Below are positions 51,988-61,000 of a stretch of DNA of 64,000 nt, one piece after another. How positions within the stretch are numbered: the stretch's first letter is position 1; every line of letters begins with the position of its first letter. Both the position numbers and the translations under genes were made by a program. The notes under the pieces are model-generated. The model saw only the letters and a list, made by a program, of their open reading frames with translations. It ran no database searches and was not told where the DNA came from. The DNA is from Bacteroidales bacterium (lineage in GTDB: Bacteria; Bacteroidota; Bacteroidia; Bacteroidales; UBA932): NCBI GenBank assembly GCA_015060325.1, contig SUYQ01000004.1, forward strand, positions 92,690-156,689, in the 5' to 3' direction.

Positions 51988-53163
51988 ATGAATATCAGAT
52001 TTATTCTTACTGCGTCAGTTGCGGCCATGATGACAACTGGACTTTTTGCGCAGTCATCGGATTATGAATTTACTACAATCAAGGAGAATCCGATCACATC
52101 AATCAAGAATCAGTACCGTTCCGGTACATGCTGGTGCTTTTCTGCATTGTCATTCATCGAGTCTGAAATTCTCAGGACCAAGGGTCAGGAAGTAGACCTT
52201 TCCGAGATGTTCGTCGTAGGAAAGTCATACCGTGACAGGGCTGTAAAGTATATTCGTCTTGACGGTCACTTGAATTTTGCTGCAGGCAGCTCATTCGGTG
52301 ATGTTCTCCATGTAATCGATGATTACGGTATCGTTCCTCAGGTCGAGATGCCGGGTCTTGAATATGGTACGGAACTTCCTGAGCATTTTGAGCTTGATGC
52401 CGCTCTCAAGGGCTATGTAGACGGCATCAGGAAGAATGAGAACAGAAAGCTCTCTACCGCATGGCTCAAGGGATTTGACGGCATAGTTGCCGCTTATTTC
52501 GGAGAATATCCTGAGACATTCACAGTAGACGGAGTCGAGTATACTCCGGAGTCATATCGCGACCATCTCGGCATCAGTTATGATGATTACGTGAACATCA
52601 CATCATTCACCCATCATCCTTTCTATGAGCCGTTCGTTATCGAGGTATGTGACAACTGGAGATGGGATACAGCCTACAATCTTCCTATGGATGAGATGAT
52701 GGAAGTAATGTACAACGCCATCGAAAAGGGTTATACCATTGCCTGGGGTTCTGATGTAAGCGAGAAGGGATTTACACGTAACGGCCTTGCAGTCATGCCT
52801 GTAGAAGAGAAGAAGGCTGCTGCCGGTTCTGATCAGGAAAGATGGGTAGGAAAGTCAACTGAAGAGGCTGTGGAAGAGAAGAAGGCAGATCTTCCTGAAG
52901 AGATGACGATCACTCAGGAAATGCGTCAGGAGGCTTATGACAACAAGACCACTACAGACGACCACGGAATGCATATCTACGGTCTTGCACAGGATCAGAA
53001 CGGCACGAAGTATTTCATGGTGAAGAATTCATGGGGTGATGCAGGCAAATATGACGGTATCTGGTATGCTTCAGATGCGTTTGTACGCTACAAGACCCTG
53101 AACATTGTGGTTCACAAGGATGCCCTCCCTAAGCATATCGCAAAGAAGCTTGGAATCAAATAG
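51988..53163 (+). CDS. Exported C1-family cysteine peptidase (bleomycin hydrolase/PepC-like)
   Basis: A 391-residue papain-fold peptidase with a signal peptide (cleavage after about residue 21, F-A-Q). The catalytic residues are in K-N-Q-Y-R-S-G-T-C-W-C-F-S (Cys48), D-D-H-G-M-H-I-Y-G (His) and V-K-N-S-W-G (Asn). PepC relatives are usually cytoplasmic aminopeptidases; exported versions are frequent in Bacteroidota. A Glu/Lys-rich segment near residues 270-305 is probably a flexible loop. Confidence 0.9.
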   Translation: MNIRFILTASVAAMMTTGLFAQSSDYEFTTIKENPITSIKNQYRSGTCWCFSALSFIESEILRTKGQEVDLSEMFVVGKSYRDRAVKYIRLDGHLNFAAGSSFGDVLHVIDDYGIVPQVEMPGLEYGTELPEHFELDAALKGYVDGIRKNENRKLSTAWLKGFDGIVAAYFGEYPETFTVDGVEYTPESYRDHLGISYDDYVNITSFTHHPFYEPFVIEVCDNWRWDTAYNLPMDEMMEVMYNAIEKGYTIAWGSDVSEKGFTRNGLAVMPVEEKKAAAGSDQERWVGKSTEEAVEEKKADLPEEMTITQEMRQEAYDNKTTTDDHGMHIYGLAQDQNGTKYFMVKNSWGDAGKYDGIWYASDAFVRYKTLNIVVHKDALPKHIAKKLGIK

Positions 53164-53190
53164 TTCCGTCCTGAATAAAGTTCTTCGGAA

Positions 53191-53916
53191 ATGAAGATTA
53201 TCAAGCATATACCAAATACAATCACATCCATGAATCTCTTCTGTGGACTCATGGGTGTGATCTTTACATTCAAAGGTGAGTTCGATATCGCCTTCTGTCT
53301 CATGCTTGCTGCTGCACTGTGCGATTTCTGCGACGGTCTTGCAGCCAGAGCATTGAAGGCATATTCCGAGCTAGGCAAACAGCTTGACTCTCTTGCCGAT
53401 ATGGTCAGCTTCGGTGCGCTTCCTGCACTGATGATGCACAGACTGATGCTTTTGACTTATGGCGAGTCTGTATTGAGTTATGTTCCGCTGCTGATTGCTG
53501 TGTTTTCCGCACTGAGGCTGGCCAAGTTCAATATAGATGAACGTCAGACTGAAAACTTCATAGGACTTGCGACTCCTGCCTGTGCAATTATCTGTGGCTC
53601 GTTTGCCTGCTATGTCACCAATGATCCTACAAGCATACTTCTTGAGTGGGCTTGTGAGCCGTTTTTCATTCCTGTCGGTTCACTTGTCATGTGTGCATTG
53701 CTTGTGTGTGAGATACCTATGTTCTCGATGAAGTTCAAAAAAACCTCTGCCGGCACAGCTGCGCACAAGCAGAGGATAAGTTTTCTCGGTGTAGTCTTGG
53801 TATCTTGCATTCTGGTGCCGATCCTCGGTCTTGACTGGGCAATGATACCGTTACTGGTTTTCGTGGCCTACATCGTCATGAACCTGGGCATCTGGCTGAT
53901 CTGGCATCGTCGTTGA
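53191..53916 (+). CDS. pssA: CDP-diacylglycerol-serine O-phosphatidyltransferase
   Basis: A 241-residue membrane enzyme that makes phosphatidylserine, the precursor of phosphatidylethanolamine. The CDP-alcohol phosphotransferase motif D-G-x2-A-R-x8-G-x3-D-x3-D is present around residues 48-70. About seven membrane helices are predicted. Its last 66 bp overlap the end of the convergent PP2C gene. Confidence 0.94.
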   Translation: MKIIKHIPNTITSMNLFCGLMGVIFTFKGEFDIAFCLMLAAALCDFCDGLAARALKAYSELGKQLDSLADMVSFGALPALMMHRLMLLTYGESVLSYVPLLIAVFSALRLAKFNIDERQTENFIGLATPACAIICGSFACYVTNDPTSILLEWACEPFFIPVGSLVMCALLVCEIPMFSMKFKKTSAGTAAHKQRISFLGVVLVSCILVPILGLDWAMIPLLVFVAYIVMNLGIWLIWHRR

Positions 53917-54960
53917 TATGCTGTCTGGTTCTGACAGCGTGTCAGATTGGGATACGGTATCTGCCGGCGCTACAGTGGTGGTGTCGGCAGATTTCTTTTC
54001 AGATTCTCCGCCAGGACGGGATTCTGAGTTGCAGATGATACCGCCTGCAATTCCGGCAATGATCAGAAACAGCACCACCCATGGCAGCCATCTCCGGGCT
54101 CTTGGACATTTCCCCCTGCCGGATGTCTCTGCATAAGGTTCTTCCGGCATATCCGTGATGTCTTGTCCTGCGTCCTCAGTCTCGAGATCATCAGCCGGGA
54201 TTTCATCCGATTCAAGATCAAGCACGACTACTGTGACGTTATCTCTTCCTCCGGCATCCAAAGCCTCTTCTATGAGGTTGTCAACCTTTGCTTCTACGGA
54301 CATGTCTTCAGAGAGTATCCGGGCCATGCTCTTTGAAGTGATCATATCGCACAAGCCGTCTGAACAAAGGAGAATCTGTACCTTTGAATCCAACGGGTAG
54401 GACACCGCTTCAATATAGCTGGTGTCATTGGCATCCAGGAACTGAGATCCTGCATCTCGGCTTATTATGTTTCTTTGAGGATGATTCATGGCTTCCTCTT
54501 CCGTGAGGTTGCCGATTTCTTCACGATATCCGATAAGAGAATGATCGTGAGTGAGTTTCTCAATCCCTGAGGATGTGTATTGATAGAGACGTGTATCACC
54601 CACATGAGCTATGTTGATCCTCATCGTATCAAGTTCAATGATAGATGCTGTAAGGACACAACTCATGTTGGCCAGGGCTATATTCTGTGTCCTGGCCTCG
54701 AAGATACAGTTGTTTGCAGCTATAACTGCATTCTTTATCAGGTCAAGACAGTCGCCCTGATCAGCAGTCTCGATATATTCCTTTATCTTATCGCGTGCCA
54801 ATGCTGCTGCCACTTCCCCACCTTCATATCCGCCTACCCCGTCTATTACAGCAGCAAGCAGATGATCCTCATCCCATATCCTGCATACGAGAAATGTATC
54901 TTCATTATTGGTCCGGATCTTTCCAGTGTCGGATTTTCCGAAAAATTCTACTTTCTTCAT
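53851..54960 (-). CDS. Membrane-anchored PP2C-type Ser/Thr protein phosphatase
   Basis: A 369-residue protein: a cytoplasmic PP2C domain (about 5-250), one membrane helix (about 291-309) and a Ser/Thr/Asp-rich tail of about 60 residues outside. Metal-site and family motifs are all present: R-T-N-N-E-D (16-21), V-I-D-G-V-G-G (38-44), G-D-T-R-L-Y (121-126), C-S-D-G-L-C-D (199-205) and G-G-R-D-N-V-T (237-243). It should dephosphorylate targets of the two nearby Ser/Thr kinases, like PstP in actinobacteria. It is the last gene of the SEDS-PBP operon (2-nt gap), and its 3' end overlaps pssA by 66 bp. Confidence 0.93.
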   Translation of the reverse strand: MKKVEFFGKSDTGKIRTNNEDTFLVCRIWDEDHLLAAVIDGVGGYEGGEVAAALARDKIKEYIETADQGDCLDLIKNAVIAANNCIFEARTQNIALANMSCVLTASIIELDTMRINIAHVGDTRLYQYTSSGIEKLTHDHSLIGYREEIGNLTEEEAMNHPQRNIISRDAGSQFLDANDTSYIEAVSYPLDSKVQILLCSDGLCDMITSKSMARILSEDMSVEAKVDNLIEEALDAGGRDNVTVVVLDLESDEIPADDLETEDAGQDITDMPEEPYAETSGRGKCPRARRWLPWVVLFLIIAGIAGGIICNSESRPGGESEKKSADTTTVAPADTVSQSDTLSEPDSISTTMPDQPDAQVHDDVGHENQ

Positions 54961-54962
54961 AG

Positions 54963-55928
54963 TTATCTGACGTCGAATTTCACGCTGACCTCATCGTTGA
55001 TGAAGATCTTGGAATTGTTGGACAATGGAAACCATTTTGCCATGCCTTTCTGGCTTATTTCCAGTTCTCGGCCACTTAATCTGGTCTTGCCATATACGGC
55101 GATCTGAAACTTTCTGGATTCAGGCAGATATCTTATCTGGACATGAGGATTCAGGATTCCGTTCTGTTCGATAATGAATACTGAAGATATTCCTGCTGCA
55201 CCTTGCGGACCGCAGATTTCGATGAGATTATCTATCATGTTGTAGGTGTATGTCTTGCCGTCTTTTGCGTATGTCAGCACTGCAAGTGACCTGCTGTCAG
55301 TCATAGGTTCAGTCGTATCCAATGATGGAGCTGACTTTGTGTTCAGGCTATGATCGAACTTACATCTGAAATAATTCTCACCGATGATGTCTATCCTGGA
55401 AATCGCATCCCAGTTTACGTTTACATTGTTCATCACGTTGGAATCCTGGATCTTGATCGAGATGCGTGTGTTTGATGCTACAGACACATTGTTCTGTCTG
55501 AGATCAACAGACATGAGGCTGGCGATCGTTGTAATATGGCCTTTGTTTACAACCACAGTTCTGCCGTCTGCAACATTCACATCCTTCATCTGGCATGATG
55601 AAAACTGAAATACCCAGTCTTTTGCTGCCGGCTCATAGTCCGGATATTTATTCGCCATCTGCTTGATCACCTTATAGAACATCTTCACCACTTCCGGCAG
55701 TACAAATGGAAAAGACTGCTTGACAGAATCGTAATCTTCATGATGAAGAAGTATGTTGAACGACATAGGATACAGCATCTTCTCTCCTACCGACAGTTTT
55801 TCCACCTGATCCTTGAAATGCTCGACCAGTTCAGCAAGAAGAACCTTGTTGGACAATTCCGGTTCAGATGTTTTTGTATTTGAGTTCTTTGGGATGAAAA
55901 GATCCAGGAATTTACGAAATATATTCAT
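54963..55928 (-). CDS. FHA-like protein with degenerate phosphopeptide site
   Basis: A 321-residue cytoplasmic protein with a helical N-terminal region (about 25-110), a beta-rich middle, and a C-terminal FHA-like segment (about 245-321; I-L-N-P-H-V-Q-I-R-Y then P-L-S-N-N-S-K-I-F-I-N-D-E-V). Compared with the neighbouring FHA protein (V-S-R-T-H-A-Y-I-R-Y), the His is kept but the Ser that contacts phosphothreonine is replaced. It may therefore bind without phosphorylation or act as a scaffold. It is 5 nt after the FHA gene and 2 nt before the PP2C gene. The FHA assignment is inference. Confidence 0.65.
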   Translation of the reverse strand: MNIFRKFLDLFIPKNSNTKTSEPELSNKVLLAELVEHFKDQVEKLSVGEKMLYPMSFNILLHHEDYDSVKQSFPFVLPEVVKMFYKVIKQMANKYPDYEPAAKDWVFQFSSCQMKDVNVADGRTVVVNKGHITTIASLMSVDLRQNNVSVASNTRISIKIQDSNVMNNVNVNWDAISRIDIIGENYFRCKFDHSLNTKSAPSLDTTEPMTDSRSLAVLTYAKDGKTYTYNMIDNLIEICGPQGAAGISSVFIIEQNGILNPHVQIRYLPESRKFQIAVYGKTRLSGRELEISQKGMAKWFPLSNNSKIFINDEVSVKFDVR

Positions 55929-55933
55929 AGCTT

Positions 55934-56743
55934 TTACTCTACAATTTTAAACATTAGACGTACATTTCTACTGAGTTCTATGCAATCGCCGTCTTTAAGT
56001 GGCTGAGCAACTACATCATCAACATCAATGACTCCGTTTTCACGCAGAATACGGGTACGCATGCCTGCTTTTGTCGTACCCTCAGTCTCGGCTTGAAGCA
56101 GGAATCCGTCGTTTGAAGAATATCTTATATAAGCATGTGTCCTGCTCACATACTTGTTTCTTTCAAATCCGCTGCATGACGGATCGTCGTCAATTGCTAT
56201 CTGATTGATTCTGAAACGACCGCGTACATCAGGGACTTCGCCTATTCCGATATTATATCTCTTGGCCGGTAATGTCTCTATCTCATAGGCATCGAGAACA
56301 TATTTCTCTTTTTTCAGTGATCCATAATTGTTTACGATAGAGATTTCTGCATTTCGTGCAGCAATCTGGACATTTTTCTTGCGTATTTCGATATATACAT
56401 TCTCTGCCACTTCGGTGAAGCTGGTATTCACAGGGCCGGATCCTGGTATAAGATCGATGGAATGGAAGTTTATTCCCATCTGATTGTCTAGAAAATAAGC
56501 CAGTTCCTGAATGAAACGTGATTCCTTGAGCGAATCATACATAAGCGTATCGAAAGTCCATATCTTCAACATCTTGTTGTTGAAGTTGGTCTTTTGTCCT
56601 TTATAATTTCTTTTCAGGACCAGTTCGATTGCATTCATCAGGTCTCCCTGATTTGAAATACTGTTGCAGTTCCTGTTTTCGGCCTGCCTGTTATCATCTG
56701 TTTTTCCTAAGATGCGCGATGATAAGTTCTTTAAAAATCCCAT
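55934..56743 (-). CDS. FHA-domain protein
   Basis: A 269-residue cytoplasmic protein. The N-terminal part (about 35-150) has a helix-strand pattern of unknown family, and the C-terminal part (about 160-269) is an FHA domain with the phosphothreonine-binding S-R-T-H motif at 200-203 and a final D-G-D-C-I-E-L-S segment. N-terminal unique domain plus C-terminal FHA recalls actinobacterial FhaA. It probably reads phosphothreonines made by the adjacent kinase, whose gene ends 30 nt upstream. Confidence 0.85.
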   Translation of the reverse strand: MGFLKNLSSRILGKTDDNRQAENRNCNSISNQGDLMNAIELVLKRNYKGQKTNFNNKMLKIWTFDTLMYDSLKESRFIQELAYFLDNQMGINFHSIDLIPGSGPVNTSFTEVAENVYIEIRKKNVQIAARNAEISIVNNYGSLKKEKYVLDAYEIETLPAKRYNIGIGEVPDVRGRFRINQIAIDDDPSCSGFERNKYVSRTHAYIRYSSNDGFLLQAETEGTTKAGMRTRILRENGVIDVDDVVAQPLKDGDCIELSRNVRLMFKIVE

Positions 56744-56773
56744 ATGATATGAATTTCAGATATTATTATTCCA

Positions 56774-58024
56774 TTAATGTGATGAAAACCAGATGATTGC
56801 TCCCATTGCCAAAGCCGATATGATGAATGACAGCAGCCATAGCGGCAGAGCATTGGCACTTTTTTTCTCAGCATTGCCAGCTGACTTCATGTTGCTGATC
56901 TCCGCTGACAGCTGTCTTATTTCCGTTTGCAGTCTCATATTTTCTTCTGTAAGCCTTACGATTTCTTCAACCATTTCAGAGTCGTCGGCCACAGGTACGA
57001 CATCTTCCTGAGCCATCGTATTCTGACTGCTGTATTGTCTGACTTCTTCGTACAGCTCCTTTGCATTTGCATAGCGGTCTGCAGGGTCTTTTTCAAGGCA
57101 TTTCATTATGACACCTTCCAGCCACAGAGGATAATCCAGTTCATATTCCGATCCGGGATAAGCTTTCTCGAAGGTCTCTTTCCTGGCCTCATATATTGAC
57201 TTAGGCATCTGAGACTTATGTGCCTCACCCACCAGATATATAGCCTTTTCCGGTCCACCAAGTGATTTGTCTACAGGGAATGGGACATTTCCAGTAAGAT
57301 ATTCATACAGAACCACTCCAAAACTATATATATCGGTCTGCGGAGTAATTATTCCATCGTTATCCCATTTTTCCGGAGCCTTGAATTCAGGTGCTCCATT
57401 TGTACGTCTGCTGCTTCTTATCACTTCATCTCCTTCTATTGCAAGACCGAAATCAAGAAGAACATACGTACCGTTCTCGCGACGCATGATGTTTCCCGAA
57501 TGCAGGTCATTATGTATTACACTATATTTCTCAATGAGCCTTTTGCGTGTCTGTTCGTCGATAATGACCTTGGATCCGTCTTCCGGATCGTCCTGAAGTT
57601 TATCCAGTTCACGGTCCATACAGTATCTGTAGATGTCTACATGACAATAAGCCAGTGCACTGGACATATCCATAAGCAGGCGTATGACCTCTCCGGAATC
57701 CACGAATCCGGAATTTGCCTTAAGGTATTGAGCGACATCCTGTCCGTCCACATAATCCATCTCGACCAATGCCTTGTTTTCCTTCAGCAGCGGCTGGTAG
57801 ATATGGACGATGTTCGGATGATTGCCGTTTCCCAGGCATAGCAGAAGCCTGCATTCGTTAAGGAACTTCTGATACATCGGATCTTCTTCGCCATGGGCGA
57901 TGGTGGCATTCAGCACCCTTATCGCCCTGATATATCCCAGACGGTTGTGACGGACCTTATAGACAGTGGCAAAACCGCCATGTCCAAGCTCATCCAGGAG
58001 TGTATAGTCTTTCAGGAATATCAT
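56774..58024 (-). CDS. Membrane Ser/Thr protein kinase with unusual catalytic motifs
   Basis: A 416-residue protein: kinase domain (about 5-330), coiled coil (about 350-378) and one C-terminal membrane helix (about 394-413) with almost no outside domain. The Gly loop is G-H-G-G-F-A-T-V (14-21). The usual VAIK lysine position reads A-I-R (Arg36). The catalytic loop is H-N-D-L-H-S-G-N (171-178) in place of HRDLKPxN. D-F-G is intact (191-193). An insertion of about 38 residues (129-166) precedes the catalytic loop. It may be weakly active or have shifted its lysine. It starts 4 nt after the SEDS-PBP gene stop. Confidence 0.9.
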   Translation of the reverse strand: MIFLKDYTLLDELGHGGFATVYKVRHNRLGYIRAIRVLNATIAHGEEDPMYQKFLNECRLLLCLGNGNHPNIVHIYQPLLKENKALVEMDYVDGQDVAQYLKANSGFVDSGEVIRLLMDMSSALAYCHVDIYRYCMDRELDKLQDDPEDGSKVIIDEQTRKRLIEKYSVIHNDLHSGNIMRRENGTYVLLDFGLAIEGDEVIRSSRRTNGAPEFKAPEKWDNDGIITPQTDIYSFGVVLYEYLTGNVPFPVDKSLGGPEKAIYLVGEAHKSQMPKSIYEARKETFEKAYPGSEYELDYPLWLEGVIMKCLEKDPADRYANAKELYEEVRQYSSQNTMAQEDVVPVADDSEMVEEIVRLTEENMRLQTEIRQLSAEISNMKSAGNAEKKSANALPLWLLSFIISALAMGAIIWFSSH

Positions 58025-58028
58025 GGTC

Positions 58029-61000
58029 TTATAATTGTTTATTTATATACTTAAGGTCTTCCAGAACAGGAAGGATGACATTTTTGGTCACCAGAAGTGC
58101 AGGTCCGGATGCCGGTCCCCTCTCCAGTCGGAGTGCTACGGAAAGGTCGGTCTTTTCACCGTCCATATCCACATTCCTGATGAAGCAGACATACCATCCG
58201 TCATTCAGATGCTTGTGCAATATGCCGTCGGAATCTGTCCATTCTCTTTCCGGGGTGCCCGTCTTTCCTCCCATATTACGGCGATTCCAGTAGTCATAAA
58301 GTGTCTGAGATGACTTTGCTGTGTTTCTTAGCATATGCTGCAGTTTCAGGGCCTCCCGTTGGTCGAGTATCTTCTTGCCTTCAGAGCTCTCCTGATCTAT
58401 TGTGAAACGGACTTCTGGAAGGTAGCCTCCGTTTACAGCAACGGAAGTGGCCTGAGCCATTGACAGAGGGGTGGCAAGCAGTCCTCCCTGTCCCCAGGCC
58501 CATGCGCAGCATGGAGGGAAATAGCCGTTATTGATCTTCTTTGCCTGTCCTTTCTCCATGTATGTGTTGTACTTTGAGACGGCAGAACCTGTCAACTCCA
58601 GCGCCTTATCGGTCCATAGCGTCCTGATTTCAGTTTCATTCAGACCGTCAGTATCAGTCAGTTTCACCTTGTCGATCATGCAGCCCATGTCAGCATACAG
58701 ATTGACAAGAGGTTCATACAGGTTTCGTGAATTGAGCAGATGGACGAAATATGGATTGGATGAGTGTATCAGTGCCTCTTCCATATCAATATATTCGCCT
58801 CTTGGTTCATCGTGATAGATTGCCTCGATAGGGTGGATATATATCATGGTATCAGCTATGGATGCTCCCTCCTGCTGCAAAGCGGCTATGGATGTCAGTA
58901 CTTTTGCAGATGAACCGGGAGGAGTCATATGACAGAGTCCCAGGTCCATGTCCGTATAGGCCCACCAGTCCGCAGGCTTGTGATTGTCCCTGTATATGTT
59001 CAGTTCCTTGTCTGACAGAGACATCAGGTACTGCTGGTCCGGAAGCGGGTACATTGCTGAAGCAAGCAGGTCTCCTTTATGCGCATCCATTATTACCACC
59101 GATATTCTCAAAGGTGGTGTATCCTTGTACTTGACTCTTCCGTGATCGAACTTGTTTTTATCGTTTAAAACAAACTCCTGAAGCTTGTTCTGAAGATTGG
59201 TCTGCAGAACGGCATCCAGTGTCAATCTTACGTCTTCAGGCTCAGTAGTCACCTCCTTGCCATCTTTCAGGGTCGGAAGGAGAACACTATAATCCCTTAT
59301 CTGCACATTGCTCGTAACCGTTGCCGAGTCGGCTTTCATAAACTTTCCCGGTCTGTATGACTCAGATTCCAGATTGACCTTGACGTACTCCCCATTTATC
59401 TTCAATCTGTCATCATATCCCCTCAGGTGTGACAGATGCTTTTCTTCAGCTATGTATCCCCTGCTGCCTCCTGAGGTGAAGAAAAGTCTGGTGTTGTAGT
59501 CTCCCAACATGAAGAACAGATGATTCCCGAAAGGATAATATCTTCTTAAGCGTGTCTTCAGATGTGCATCGAATGCCAGGGAGTCAACACCATAAGAAAG
59601 ATATTTATCTCTCATCTCCATGATTGCAGACGCATCACATGAAGCGAGCAGTACTCCGTTTCTGTCATAGATGTTTCCTATCGGCATCTTGTCTGCCACC
59701 ATTTTGATGCGAGGATTGTAATTGACCACAGGATACCCTTCTTCATTGTTCACGTAGACCGGACGCAGCAGCGTATCATCTCTTTCGAATACCTGATAGT
59801 TCAGATATACTCCAAGTATGAAGACTGCTATCGCACCGAATGCCAGGCTGACGAGTGCTATCGGATAGTCATACATCTTCATCTGGGTTCTTTTCATCTC
59901 AGACATTTCTGTCGGGTACTCGAAAGAATTGACATTATGTCCTGCTATTGAGAGAACTATTCCGAAGGCTGCAAGATTTAGAATCATGCTGACCTTTCCG
60001 AAACTGAAGAAAGGCACTGTGACGCCTGTCAACGGAATCATACCTGTGCTGCCCAAGGCAATTATTATGAACTGTACTCCGGTGACTACAGCAATGCCGA
60101 GACAAAGATAGAATGCAAACGGGTGGGCAGTCCTGTATCCATGCACAATTGTCTTTCTCAAAAGCATCACAAGCAGTATGACAATAACGAGGATTCCTAA
60201 GAACCCGATCTGTTCTCCGATGCTGGACAGAATCATGTCCGTATGAAAAGCAGGTATGACGCTAGGTGACCCTTTGCCGATTCCCTGACCTGTAAGGCCA
60301 CCGGAAGCCAGTCCCCACAATCCTTCTGCAACCTGAGTGTTCTCACCGGGATCTGCTTCAGCACCATCAATCGGAAGTGTTCCCCAGGTGTTGGTGCACA
60401 TCTCGTTTCGGCTGTCGAGACGATCTGCTACGGAATCAAGTCCTGGCAGCACACGCATTATCGATGCACCGAAGATAAAGGCTGCGATTATGATGTTGAA
60501 TGCAACTGCTGATTCGAATACATGCTTTCTGATCATACCGATTCCGATCCATAATACGAACCAGCCCAGACAGAATATCCACATATGTCCGATATGGCTG
60601 CCAATGTAGAGCATAAAGATGAATGATGCAACGCCATATGCAAGCATGGCAAGGTCACACGTAAGTATGTGTCTGAGCTGCTTGTTTTCAGCGATGCCAT
60701 CAAGATCTACCTTGGACTTGATTATCGAATACATGATTATGAATGTGAACGCAAGCACCATTGCTGGTCCCATATCTCCCAGAAGCAGATAAAGTCCCAT
60801 CAGGAAGATCAGTCCAAGAAGAATGCCTCCGAGCATTCTTACTTTCGCACCGAAGAGGTCGACATTACCCTTGGAAGAGAACTTTACGATCTTCTCTGCA
60901 TTTGTGCAGAAGAATGCTGCCATAAAGATGACAATCAGATACTTGGCAATTTCGCTAGGCTGAAAGATTATACCGATGTTCAGATTTACCTTCATTCCTC

